DNA from: Argyresthia goedartella
Taxonomy: Eukaryota > Arthropoda > Insecta > Lepidoptera > Argyresthiidae
Direction: 5' to 3'
DNA: 64,000 nt
NCBI GenBank assembly: GCA_949825045.1
Contig: OX463815.1
Coordinates: 27,953,356 to 28,017,355 of the forward strand
In this document: piece by piece, positions 44,224-54,318 of the stretch
Layout of the letters: each line of letters opens with the position of its first letter
Position numbering within the stretch: position 1 is the first letter of the stretch
Made by a program: the position numbers and the translations under genes
Notes under the pieces: generated by a model
Seen by the model: the letters and a program-made list of their open reading frames with translations, nothing else
Databases searched by the model: none
Told to the model about the DNA's origin: nothing

Positions 44224-44837
44224 ATACTAGGTGTTTTGTTTGTAAAGTTACGCCCGGCTCATATTTATACTACCGTAAAAAAGCGTTTTCAGTTAGAACG
44301 TGTTTTTACTAATTAAAACTCGTGTTTACTAAGTAAGATAGAACTAGAATTTACTCATATACATGGATATAAAACTAGTTTAAACGTAAACTGTGCTATA
44401 GTCAAAACCCATTATTAGTAAGAACGCGTTTTCACAAGTAATAACTAGAATTTGAAGCCGAAGAATTTGCTGAAATTAAATAGGTTACTAGCTGTGGCTA
44501 TATGTAGGCTCTATCCGAATACCAAAGTTAGGTTGTGTTACGTCACAATTTTTGTACAACCTGGAGCCGAGCGAAGCGGAGCGGATCGAGGCGATCCCAT
44601 GTATTTTCACACAACCGTATTGGTTGCTTAATTGACGCTCATTTTCGACCAGCAGTAAACTCTGGTTTTAACTAAGGCACTTAGTCAAAACTAGTTTTAA
44701 CTAGTGGAAACTCGTTCTAACTGAAAACGGGTTCTTACTGCAACATATATATATATATATATATATATAAACTTTTTTTTGTTACAAAAACTATCGCCCC
44801 TAAGTCGGGCGTAACTTTACAATACAACAACCTGTAT
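44224..44837. mobile_element. outer fold-back MITE interrupted by a second MITE
   Basis: The outer left arm GTAAAGTTACGCCCGGCT (around 44242-44259) and the outer right arm AGTCGGGCGTAACTTTAC (44803-44820) are inverted relatives that extend outward (ATACTAGGTGTTTTG versus ATACAGGTTGTTGTA). The inner element occupies 44274-44740. A (TA)n run lies at 44745-44769. Confidence 0.7.
44274..44740. mobile_element. inner MITE with about 60-bp inverted ends
   Basis: The left arm AAGCGTTTTCAGTTAGAACG and onward to ACTAAGTAAG is matched in inverse at the right (TTAGTCAAAACTAG ... CGTTCTAACTGAAAACGGGT). The centre has GAGCGAAGCGGAGCGGATCG and GATCCCATGTA, similar to 51105-51215. Confidence 0.75.
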
Positions 44838-45083
44838 ATACCAAAATACTTACAAGCCAGTATTGACTACCGCACTTTATTCCATTAACATACAGGCATG
44901 TCGATTTTGTTTGAGAAATGTTTAAATTACCTGCGAAACTCGACCTCTTTATTCAGAAGTTCAAAACACGTGGTGGTTAAATATTATCTGAAGGAGCTTA
45001 TGGTACCGCCTCACAGGCTAGCGGTCGCGGGTTCTACTCCAGAACATCATTTACCGATTACTCTTTGTTTCATATTATGTGTC

Positions 45084-45215
45084 TTTAAGTCGACCTCAGT
45101 GGCGGACGAGGCTCTACCTCACAAGCGAGATGTCGCTGGTTGGAGCGACAGCCGGGGACGAAGAAATAAAATATCCGGTTCTTGGAACATAAACATAATC
45201 ATTTACATAGGGAAA
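45084..45215 (+). repeat. SINE family A head, degraded
   Basis: GACCTCAGTGGCGGACGAGG, CACAAGCGAGATGTCGCTGG and CCGGGGACGAAGAAATAAAA follow the head of SINE A, with the B box broken (GGTTGGAGCGA). The body is reduced to CGGTTCTTGGAACAT. Confidence 0.65.
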
Positions 45216-45239
45216 TATTTATATGCACATCAACAATAC

Positions 45240-45301
45240 TGATTTGCACAGCAAATATACTGATTTTCACAGCAAATATACTGATTTTCACAGCAAATAT
45301 C
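45240..45301 (+). repeat. 21-bp tandem repeat, three units
   Basis: Units read TGATTTGCACAGCAAATATA-C, TGATTTTCACAGCAAATATA-C and TGATTTTCACAGCAAATAT-C. Confidence 0.9.
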
Positions 45302-45419
45302 AGGGCAAAATACTGCGGTAGCTTACTGTAGGTAGTAACAAGCTAGCATAAAGAAACTATAGCTTTAATATACTATTTTGAGTAGCGCGTAAAGCGTTTT
45401 GGCATTGCCTTGCTTGCCC

Positions 45420-45740
45420 CCCCCCTAAATTGCCGCTATCATGCCCTCTGCCTATGAGCTGATGTCCGCTCGTAAAATCGGGTAAGCAGGCAAACTCCTC
45501 CCATATATATCATAAACACATATATATCGCCCAAAAGGGCAAATTGCAGCTAGAAAGCCTTCAGCACATACCGAGGCCATGGCTCACAGTTAAATCGAAT
45601 ATCGATAACTGTAAAACACAAGGGGTTGTTTTTAGTCCGTATACCACACGAGCTGATGCCCGCTCAATATGTGGGGACCCGGACATAGCAGGGAGGTCTG
45701 ACTCCTGGGCATGGGGAATTCCATTTTTTTCCCTTCCAAC
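45420..45740 (-). repeat. interspersed repeat R, copy 2
   Basis: Inverted partner of 5753-6050. The order of blocks is the same in reverse (CCGCTATCATGCCC, AAGCAGGCAAACTCCTCCC, CGCCCAAAAGGGCAAATTGC, ACCGAGGCCATGGCTCACAG, GTCTGACTCCTGGGCATGGG). It carries a small extra piece (TCGAATATCGATAACTG) compared with copy 1. Confidence 0.75.
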
Positions 45741-45949
45741 AAAAAAAAAGCCTAATGCATTAAATTAAATGAACATCATACTCGCGCAATCATTTCCCGA
45801 GAGAAAGAGATATTGACAGCATGAATTTGAGAGACCATCAAAATGTAGAGTTGTCGATTGTCGCTTAGTTAGCAGCTATAATAAGTGGGACACTCAGAAA
45901 GTTTTGCAAAAAAAGGTAGAGTATATTTTATTTTATAGTTATTTTTTTC

Positions 45950-47199
45950 TTATTACGTATTTTCAAAGAACAAAGCCACCACCACCGTCTTTCATGGGTG
46001 TAAACCAATTTTCAGAGCATCTTTTCTGCCGCTGCTACAGACTACAATACTATCTCGAACTAGAAGACTACAGCTATCTCGAATGCCATTGAGCGCTTAA
46101 TCCAGCTATGAAACCTGTAACCCTTTGAACAGATTTTTTATGTTTGGAACCAGAAGAACTCACGGTGCCTTATCAGCACTGTGAGGCAATTGTCGTCAAT
46201 GGGGTTGGCCGGTGAAAGCTAATCATAGGTGGCGCCACGTGCATTTGGTACCTTTATCCAGTTGCCACTTTCAACGATCGACTAATTTCTGGATTTTTTT
46301 CTGTGATAATTGGTTATCGGACTCTATTTACTACACAACAAAAGTAATTTTTCGAATAGGTATATGATATAATCTCATGTAATTACTACTATACAACTTA
46401 ATTTTGTCTTTTTGGCGGGTTTTTTACTAAATGCGCACATGACTGGCGATTGAACACACTGTACTGGTAACACAGAAGCGTGACTTTGACGTTAGGGGAA
46501 CCAACTGATACTAGCGCCATTTTGACAGTTGCCAACCCCATTGTCGTGGTGGAGCAAAAGGCCTCGGAGCCCCGTGTTCAGTCGCTTATTGTTCGCGCAG
46601 CAAAAACTTCTGGCAAGCATTTGGTAGTGAACCACTCCGAATTAATGCTACTTTGATCTCGTAAGGGAATGGACACTAAATACCTCGTCGACTGGCGCAT
46701 TGTTTCTGGATCGAATTGGTAAATACAAGATTTGTAACCTGTTATGATGTCGTAAACACGACAGGATGAACCTGCTTAGAATTTATCACTCATATCGCGG
46801 CACCATTCTGCTTCTGAGCCTTGAGATTGTGAGGTACCCAGCGCGAAACAATCCTTAGGCAAAGGTGGCTGTGTAAAATGTCATGGACGCTTCCCGATCC
46901 AATCTGTATAATGTGCCGAATCTCCTCGTAAATGATTCGCCTGTTTTGTTGAATATTGTTTTCACTGCCAGTACATTTTCTTTCGTAGTCAAGCGCAGCC
47001 AAAAGACGACCGCTCCTTTCTTCATCACTCAAAGTCAAGCAACCGCGCTTAAATTCAATATACCAGTGGTACACGGTTGCTTTAGATTGGGACTTATCCA
47101 TAAAAGCAAGTCGAAGTCGATTACACGATTCATCCGGTTTAAGTTAGATTTAAAGCCGTAAAAAGTCATCGCGCGAAAATGTTCGCGTTGCGCATTCAT
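45950..47199 (-). pseudogene. mariner transposase, decayed and split by a MITE
   Basis: The minus strand from 47199 reads MNAQREHFRAMTFYGFKS, then SKATVYHWYIEFKRGCLTLS, DEERSGRL and IRHIIQIGSGSVHDILHSHL, CLRIVSRWVPHNL, the paired helix-turn-helix N terminus of mariner. The catalytic part follows in other frames: TGYKSCIYQFDPET (the first Asp is replaced), SINSEWFTTKCLPEVF and LLHHDN with the second Asp. The C-terminal part continues on the far side of the inserted MITE (HREFFWF, CSENWFTPMKDG). Multiple shifts and stops make it inactive. Confidence 0.8.
46197..46543. mobile_element. 347-bp MITE inserted in the mariner gene, TCGT duplication
   Basis: Inverted ends CAATGGGGTTGGC (46197-46209) and GCCAACCCCATTG (46531-46543), flanked by TCGT on both sides (46193-46196 and 46544-46547). 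The mariner frame resumes after it. No coding capacity. Confidence 0.75.
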
Positions 47200-47269
47200 T
47201 TTTTCATTGCCACACGATATATATTGTCATTATGCTGATAAAATTTGTTGGAGGTGAATTTAAAATAGG

Positions 47270-48570
47270 AACAATAGTACATTTAGGAGGTCGGTTCCGA
47301 CTTTTGAGCAAAAATAGCACCTTCGCCGCTTGATTTTGGGTCCTCAGGCAGAAAAAATATATTCCTAACTCGTTCGAAAGGGCTTTTTAAGAACCTCGCT
47401 ACGACCCCCGCCTCTGGCTCGTGCCATAAACTTCTCGGTTCGTAAATGCCTTTGCGAACTCGTGCGAAATGTACTATTTCACACCTTTCGTTCGGAAAAG
47501 TAAGTTTTGCTCCACGACGAGATGTAGCAAAATGCTTTTTTTCTGTTTAAGCTACTTTTTTAATTTATTCATTGGCATGTAGCATTTACGCAATGTGCCA
47601 ATTGAACACAGATCTTAATAAAATAAACGATTGTAATTTCATCGAAATTGATTAAAAACGCACATGCTTCAAGTTTTAACTTTAACATCGTTAAGTTTAT
47701 GAAAATTTATGAATTTTTCGTAATATAAAAAAGTCACTATAAATTATATGTTTTACTGAAATCAAAACTATCGATGATTGTTATTGGAATATAATGAATT
47801 GATATCCGATACCATTGTAATATTCGATTCGATTATTTTTACACATTGGTAAAAGTAGCACAGGAATATTTTATCTGTGGTGACCTTTCCTTAATCCTTC
47901 ACAATCCGCCATTATAAAAAAAAAGGTTTTGTTTTCGTTGTTCGATTACTGTAAAAGTGGTGAAAGTGTAATTCAAAGTATAGTTATTTTATTATTTTTA
48001 GAGCATTTTATTTCAATTTTCCTCATAGTTGGTGTGAAAAGTTGTATGTGTCACTCAGGAGCAAAATTATTTTCGTCATGAGCGTTAACGCTTGAATCCT
48101 TCGCTTCACTCTGGGTTCAATGTACCGCCCTTGCCGTAAAAACATCATCCTGCTACCTTGAGACACAAATAACTTATTTCACCTCAGCAGCTCGAACACA
48201 AGGGTTTTGCGAGTAAACAGTGTGCAAAGACTCATTTTGCTCACTATGAGTAAGACAAAGTAGCTTTTTAATTTTGAATGCCGCGGACATAGGCGTAATC
48301 GTAAACAGCCCACGGCCTTCGAGTTAAAATTCGATGTTTTTGGCTGTTTGCGATTTCGCCAATCTCACAAATACTGCTATCCATTTTAAACTCGATTGCA
48401 GTATCTGTGCTACTTACTAAATTCCAAATAATCGAGCTTAGGGTGCTATTCCACCAAATCAAGACCGTCGATCGGTGGCAGAATGGAATAGTCGACGTCG
48501 GCGAATTGATACAATGAAATCAGTTGGACAGAGAGAAGTGCCTAGCGGTGGCTCAAAATTATATAAATGC
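47270..48570. other. no gene recognised; degraded repeat sequence
   Basis: AT-rich with lepidopteran-type degenerate repeat phrases (47390-47520 CTCGTGCCATAAACTTCTCG; 48060-48250 TTCGCTTCACTCTGGGTTC and GCTCACTATGAGTAAGAC). A similar phrase, TCCTTCGCTCACTCGGGACT, occurs around 49250-49330. No exon or full element could be delimited. Confidence 0.5.
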
Positions 48571-48579
48571 TGATATATG

Positions 48580-48780
48580 GCCGCCATTTCGAACTTTTTA
48601 GTTACTGGTCCGATTTGCTTCGAAATCGATATCTGGGGATCCGGTTGGAGTCCAATTGTAATTCTAAAGTCAGATTTTGAAAAAGTTGCCGCCATTTTGA
48701 ACATTTTAGTTACTGGTCCGATCTGCTTCAAAATGGATATCTGAGGATCCGGTTGGAGTCCGACCATGATTCTGACGGTC
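48580..48780 (+). repeat. 108-bp tandem repeat, about two units
   Basis: GCCGCCATTTCGAACTTTTT at 48580 and GCCGCCATTTTGAACATTTT at 48688 start two diverged units sharing TTAGTTACTGGTCCGAT, TGCTTC.AAAT, GATATCTG.GGATCCGGTTGG and AGTCC. A third piece (GCTTCAAAATTGATATCTAA and TATCCGGTT) lies at 49001-49031 after an inserted SINE. Confidence 0.8.
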
Positions 48781-48998
48781 CTGGGTTCGAATCCTGTTAA
48801 GGGCAAATATTTGGGTGATGAGCATTAATATTTCTTTCTTAGTCTTGGTTGTTTTCTATGTATTTACATAAGTATTTAACTTTATTAAAATATATCGTCG
48901 TCTAGTACCTATAACACAAGCCTTGTTGAGCTTACTATGGGCCTTACACAAATCAAACTGATTTGTGTAAGATTGTCCTCTAATATTTATTTATTTAT
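48775..48998 (+). repeat. tRNA-derived SINE family C with (ATTT)n end
   Basis: GGTCCTGGGTTCGAATCC (B box), GGCAAATATTTGGGTGATGA, GTATTTACATAAGTATTTAA, TATCGTCGTCTAGTACC and a TTTATTTATTTATTT tail match the copy at 55822-56069. A 13-bp perfect hairpin, TTACACAAATCA...TGATTTGTGTAA, lies near its end. Confidence 0.75.
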
Positions 48999-50537
48999 TT
49001 GCTTCAAAATTGATATCTAAGTATCCGGTTCTTCTAGCCGTTCTAATTTATATATTATACAAGTAGAGAATATACCGTAGTGTAAATTAGTCAAAGTTTA
49101 TCATTAAAAATTACCAATAAATATTAGGAGATTGTTCAACGTTGTATTTTTTCATCCTCTTATTTTAAATGTTCTCATTGCTGAGATGAAAAATTGAATG
49201 TGCAACACGAGAACAAATTTATTTGCATCTCGTGCCTTTGAGTCCTTCGCTCACTCAGAATTCTTACGCTACGCTCGTGATTCAAACATATAATCCTTCG
49301 CTCACTCGGGACTCAAACAAGCACTCTCAGCAAAAATCAACTTGCTCACTTGTTGCACAAATAACTATTTACTTCTAAATAACAAGAGTTTTTGAATTTT
49401 TTTAATTGAATTATACAGTGTCTCGTAAAAACGATTTTTGATGATGTGTACGGATGGCGTATATGATCTCCGCAGGAAGTATGTTAAAAATCTGTTTTCC
49501 GTCTATGTAACATGTTTGGCACACGGAATCCACCGGATAGCCGAACAGATATGTACACAATGTAGAAGATACATAGTTTAATAGCAAATGTTAAAAATAT
49601 ATTCTTGAAAGCTCCTCATAGAGTCCGCCTTTTTAAAGCAACATATACAAACATGCCGCGTTCCCTCCACAGCCAATAATTACAAGATGCAGTACTTGGC
49701 TAGAGGCAGCGTCATACTATGTCAAATATTTTACAGAAATAAAGGACGTAATTTCTTGTTGCAATAGCTCTGACGCTGTATCAAATATAAATACAATAAA
49801 ACATTACTGACAGCGGAAATTTACAAAATGAATTCAAATTTATAGATGACAATTACAGTATGACACTTGAGACCAACTAGAGCTTTTGTTAAAGGTGTGG
49901 CCGATATAATTAGAAAAAGTTATGACTAGAAATCCAGATTGGACGCGATACGTGAATATAGTGCAAAAATAGATAGGGGTATTGAAATAGTAGATGAAAT
50001 TTAAATTCGTTCCACATACCTCCACTGTTGTGGAGCGAGGAAACAAATGGATTAAGAGGAATATTGAAGTTTTTTTTTTTTTAATTAGATTAGAATTAGG
50101 AGAGACTTCAGATGAAGAATAAGTTTCTTCTGGAGCAATGTTTATGAATAACGTGGGCTTTAGATTCTTCTAACGTAATGTAAAAAAAAAATACCTTTCC
50201 TTCATTTTTTATTGAAACTTCCCACAATTACCTAATTTAAATGTAAAGGAATAAGCCGTTTTGAAATTTATTTGTTTTTAAATTAAATTAAGTTTTATTT
50301 ACCACCAAATTGCTTTCCAAATGGTTTTAAAAAAATAATGACAATGAACAAAATATTTTCTGTTGTTTTTATACTATATTTTTACCTTCTAAAGCTACTA
50401 AAAATACAGTTGAAGTTTCGGAAATTGAGTACCGCTAAAAAGACATGTCCATACTATTGCTTTCGTTGCGCTCCAAATTATTCTGACCACTGGTTATAAT
50501 GAAATACCCTTTTAACTATCGTTCATTTCCCCCCTAG

Positions 50538-50700
50538 ACTCCGCCGCGGCTTCCGTCACAGCGGCGTGATGGTACTCCCCCGACAGACGTGCGGTCTGTT
50601 CACGCACACACTGCTACTGGAGCGGTATCCGGGCGGACGGCAGCGGCTGGACCGCTCCATTCAGGGCGGCGAGCTCTTCCAGACAGTCATTAACAACCCG
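50538..50700 (+). CDS. sfl: sfl exon f
   Basis: The acceptor is TTTCCCCCCTAG and the donor AACCCG/GTGAGT. It enters with one base completing Arg and leaves in phase 0. The product is [20 protein letters not shown], then [19 protein letters not shown] and [14 protein letters not shown]. The [13 protein letters not shown] and GGELF blocks are invariant in NDST enzymes. The exon has no long ATG-initiated open frame of its own and is easily missed. A decayed copy of this same exon lies 83 bases after its donor (50783-50948), described separately. Confidence 0.95.
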
Positions 50701-50782
50701 GTGAGTCGATAGCGCTAGCAACCCTCAAGAAATCCCGTCGTTGATGCTACATCCAACCCACCAACCTCTTTGTGTGAGTCAG

Positions 50783-50948
50783 AGTTCGCCGCGGCTGCCG
50801 TCACAGCGGCCTGATGGCTATTAATTGTTCTGTGCTGATGGTGCTAACACGACAGACGTGCGGTCTGGAGCCCGAGTCTCCTTTGAAACACGAGTAGCAG
50901 TAGTATTTGCCTATCTCTATGCTCTTCCAAACCTTCATTAACAACCCG
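50783..50948 (+). pseudogene. decayed tandem duplicate of sfl exon f
   Basis: About 245 bp downstream of the start of exon f the same sequence recurs with damage. It opens with an AG and then GTTCGCCGCGGCTGCCGTCA, matching the start of exon f. It keeps CGACAGACGTGCGGTCTG (RQTCGL) and ends CTTCATTAACAACCCGGT like the exon f donor. In the exon f frame it reads RVRRGCRHSGLM, has a short insertion, then LTRQTCGLE and a TAG stop after about 38 codons. Its length, 166 versus 163 bp, also breaks phase. It cannot replace exon f; if spliced in, it would truncate the protein. The most likely origin is a local tandem duplication of exon plus flank, followed by neutral decay. Confidence 0.85.
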
Positions 50949-51104
50949 GTACATTTGGGAGTCAAACGACTGAAAATTAGAAAAATACGCGGGATAGAAT
51001 TAAGGCACCAAATATAATGTATACCAATATAAGGTTTGACTCCCAAATGTAGTATGGCAGACCCCTATTGGATGCTAAATTGCGTAATTGGTCACTTTTT
51101 GTCC

Positions 51105-51330
51105 GAATACTAAAGTTAGGTTTGTTAGGTATCAACTCTACAACCTTCAAAGTAAAGCGGAGCGAGGCGACCCCATGTAGATTTAGAACTTTTTACTTAA
51201 TTGACTCATAAGCCTAAAATCAATAGACTGCCGGTAGAAAGTGGATGCCGTAGGCTCAGGACCGCGTCGATGGCGTGATATAGAAGACACCTATATCCAA
51301 CAGTGGGTGAATGTGGGACTTTCAAACCTA
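51105..51330 (+). repeat. repeat fragment plus RTE-like LINE C-terminal scrap
   Basis: 51105-51215 shares AATACTAAAGTTAGGTT, GCGGAGCGAGGCGACCCCAT with the inner MITE at 44.5 kb. 51233-51330 reads RKWMP, stop, AQDRVDGVI and then, after a shift, EDTYIQQWVNVG, resembling the WM..AQDR..W....E.YVQQW end of lepidopteran RTE-type LINEs. Confidence 0.55.
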
Positions 51331-51851
51331 ATGGCAATCACGGTTGAGTTGACATACCCGATGTATCCATGTTCTCTTCTCTAAGGGTTTTGCCATGCCA
51401 AAGTTAACTTGGTATCTTGCTCTGATGACGTCATCTCGCATCATCATGAGTCACTCGCGTGCTCCCGGGAGCACAATATCACAGGGCTGCCGGCCGCTTG
51501 CCTGAGCGCATGACGTACGGAAGAGGGTACGTTAGATAAATTCTATTGATTTTCCTCCACTTTGCCCTTGTTTTCTGTTTCAACACTTCCTAAAATTATT
51601 TACAAGATTCAGACTGTTTCCAACCATTAAATTTAATAACAGAGAATTTCGGTCAGGCCAAAAAGCAATTAAATATTTTATTAAATTAAATCATATTTGA
51701 TCAGGAATAAAAATAATTTAATTACTTTAGGTTTTTTATTTCACTTTATCAATTTTGTGCAACCCACCATGATTTCACCTCTCAAATGATCTCAAATCAT
51801 GCTTACGCTCCATGATCTCACCTCTCAAAAACCGATGATAGTTGGGGCGGG

Positions 51852-51911
51852 TCGCGATTTCGAACCTTATGCCATGGTATTTGGTAATACAATTTAAAAC
51901 CTATAACGGAA
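51852..51911 (+). repeat. direct repeat pair V, copy 1 (partner 52971-53027)
   Basis: GCGATTTCGAACCTTATGCC, ATGGTA, TAATACAATTTAAAACCTAT and AACGG recur 1.1 kb downstream with small changes. The pair brackets a stretch without recognised gene. Confidence 0.75.
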
Positions 51912-52970
51912 AATACTTAAATGCTTAAATATTACTTTTTCACTGGAAAAAGAAACACACAATATTTTGAAATTTTTAACTTCATGGGCAGTCAGGTTGT
52001 GGTATCATTTTTTTCAACCATGATGCTCCAAAACTCAAATGATTTTTCGTAGGGTTGAAAATTCCTGATAAGATTATTTTATTTATTCTAATCCTATGAG
52101 AAATTTGAAAAACTATGAGTCAGAAATATTCACAATTTGTTTTTCCAACGAAATCTTTCATTTGTAGATTTCTCTCGAAAAAGATATGAAAAGCGTAAAA
52201 TTGAAAGAAAACTCTGATCTCAAATATGTCGAAAACCATGAAACTTTTACAAAACCTATTTTTAGTTTTTCTGATAGAGGACAGTCCAACCTTTCACCGA
52301 TTACCGTTTCGCTCACTCATAACGGGACATTCTGTATTTAGGCTATTATACCGTATTCGCTTTCGTAGGTATGTGATGTATCTGTTACAAATTAACTATT
52401 ATCTAATCTGTGACTGTACTACGGACGCGTCGAGGGCGAGAGCGAGCGGGCGAGGGAGGGGGGACAAGCAATCCTCGCGGGTGCCAAGATTACTTTGTGG
52501 CGTAGTAAACGATGACATGAAAAGCCCTTGCCAAGAAACTCACAGTAATAAGATCTTCTACAGGGATTTCGTTCAACAACTCATTATTTCTCTTCGTAGC
52601 TCTAAAATAACACTTACACAACTGTTTACAGACAAAGTCATTTGGATGTAAATAATGTTGGCAGAATTAAACTTTTAAAACGCAAACAACAGCCACTAAA
52701 TCGTTCTACAATGTAAATATTAATAAACCTCGTCCTGTTATAATGGAAGCTTTTGCGCTATCAAATATTAAGTAAGTGATGTTGGTTTTCTTTGTATTTA
52801 AGTAATAACGACAGAAGTATTATTTAGAATATATAATATTTAATCAATCAACATTTTTTTTTTACTGTAAATATTTACATACGAATGAGAAAAAGTGTAA
52901 TTCTATGTTGTCGCGCTACTGCGACTTCCCGTACTTAACAACACAACGCCTGGACCTGGTTATGAGCCAT

Positions 52971-53027
52971 CGCGATTTTGAACCTTATGCCATGGTAATA
53001 CAATTCAAAACCTATAACGGGCAAATG
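52971..53027 (+). repeat. direct repeat pair V, copy 2
   Basis: GCGATTTTGAACCTTATGCC, ATGGTAATACAATTCAAAAC and CTATAACGGGCAAA match 51852-51911; it lacks a short ATTTGG piece. Confidence 0.75.
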
Positions 53028-53535
53028 ACATCTTAAGATGTCACAAGGCGTTGAGAGGTTCAGGGGATACCTCGTCCGTGCAAAGGTCCCCGTTACTCCA
53101 GGCGGAATGACCCGCAGTGTGAGAGGGACCGTAAAAATTATTGAAAGTCGTTTCATATTGATACAAATAAACTAAAAAGCTATTAAAATTTCTAAATAGG
53201 TAATTTAGGTTTGTAATACCCATCTAAATAAATATTTTTGAATTCTGTGTGCTAATATATTTTGTCAGAAAATCAAGCAAGTGCAAATTCAGACCTCATT
53301 TCGATAATTATTTCTATCGAGCGTTTCTCCAATCGCGTTTCTGTTATTACAAAATCTAGAAAAAGTTCCCAAAATTATTATATTAATTTATTTTACTTGG
53401 GACTTCTTTTAAACAGCAGAGAAATTCAAAAAGTGTCGATTTTGTCGATATATCACCTTAAGAGTTGCATTTGAGTTGTATGCAAATTGTTTGACACCTG
53501 AGGCTCAGTTCTCTTATGGGAAACCCATAGTGATT

Positions 53536-53684
53536 AATAGCATGACAATAGCATATCGATTGCTCACATGGGCGCAAAATGCCGTATTTTGCAGTCAGTC
53601 TCCAAACAAAATAACCACCGCCGACAAGCCAAATACGGCATTTGACGCCCTTTGCGCAATATGCTATTGCTATGCCATGCTCTT
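53536..53684. repeat. inverted repeat (about 55-bp arms) upstream of sfl exon g
   Basis: The left arm 53536-53590 (AATAGCATGACAATAGCATA ... CAAAATGCCGTATTT) and the right arm 53631-53684 (AAATACGGCATTTGACGCCC ... TATTGCTATGCCATGCT) pair with several mismatches. A fortuitous frame runs through it. It is likely a MITE remnant. Confidence 0.7.
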
Positions 53685-53784
53685 AAATTTTATAGGGGCA
53701 TATGAGTTGCGGCGCAGTCGCCTAGTCGCCGCGTAACCCCATGTGCGGATTTCCTTAGTCTTTACCGCAGTCACTCTCCCACAG

Positions 53785-53967
53785 ATAAACATTTTCATGA
53801 CGCACATGTCCAACTACGGCAACGACCGGCTGGCGCTCTACACGTTCGAGTCGGTGGTCAAGTTCCTGCGGTGCTGGACGAACGTTCGGCTCGGCTCGGC
53901 GCCACCGCTTGCGCTCGCGAACAAATACTTCCAGCTGCGGCCGGATGAGCTGAGCCCGTTGTGGGGG
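53785..53967 (+). CDS. sfl: sfl exon g, link between deacetylase and sulfotransferase domains
   Basis: The acceptor is CTCTCCCACAG and the donor TGGGGG/GTGAGT; it is phase 0 on both sides, 61 codons. The product is INIFMTHMSNYGNDRLALYT, then FESVVKFLRCWTNVRL, LALANKYFQLRPDELSPLWG. IFMTHMSNYG is a signature block of the family and the segment leads into the sulfotransferase domain. A decayed partial copy of the middle of this exon lies 54 bp after its donor. A palindromic repeat ends about 100 bp upstream of the acceptor. Confidence 0.95.
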
Positions 53968-54021
53968 GTGAGTTGTTCACACACTCACACACGCACACAC
54001 ATACATAAACACAGATGCCAT

Positions 54022-54099
54022 TACAAGTTGCTGCGGTGGTAGACGAACGAACGTTCGGCGCGGCTCGCCGCCGCCGCTGTAGCTTGCGTCCGAAGGAAC
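54022..54099 (+). pseudogene. decayed partial duplicate of sfl exon g
   Basis: The stretch beginning ACAAGTTGCTGCGGTGGTAG aligns with exon g from CAAGTTCCTGCGGTGCTGGA onward. It has a 4-base insertion (ACGA repeated), an in-frame stop in place of the Trp codon, and a deletion that removes the KYFQ region before it rejoins near CTGCGGCCGGA. The similarity runs to the left edge of the 219-bp LTR-like element at 54100. It carries no splice signals that would make it usable. Together with the exon f duplicate, this shows two adjacent exons each followed by a broken copy of themselves. Confidence 0.75.
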
Positions 54100-54318
54100 T
54101 GAAGAGGATGGGGGCTCTCTCTTGTACCCAAGGCTAGGTATATAGAAGAGAGCAATGAAGCCAGATGCGGACCATTAATGACTCTTTCTTATATTTAAAT
54201 ATCCAACTATAAATACTAATGATTCTCCCTATGTTGACAGATATCAAGGTTGCACTAGATATGCATCTGACTACCTAGTTACAAAGGTCAGCTATGTAGG
54301 TATGTATAGGTACCTACA
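54100..54318. mobile_element. 219-bp solo-LTR-like element, copy 2
   Basis: It starts TGAAGAGGATGGGGGCTCTC, ends GGTACCTACA, and is flanked by GAAC on both sides (54096-54099, 54319-54322). It is the same length as and highly similar to 7438-7656. Its left edge coincides with the end of the visible exon g duplicate. Confidence 0.75.

Noticed and set aside
52226..52651. 141-codon open frame with an Arg/Gly-rich middle
   Set aside because: No recognisable domain, and the start lies in AT-rich repeat-like sequence; chance or a repeat-derived frame is more likely.
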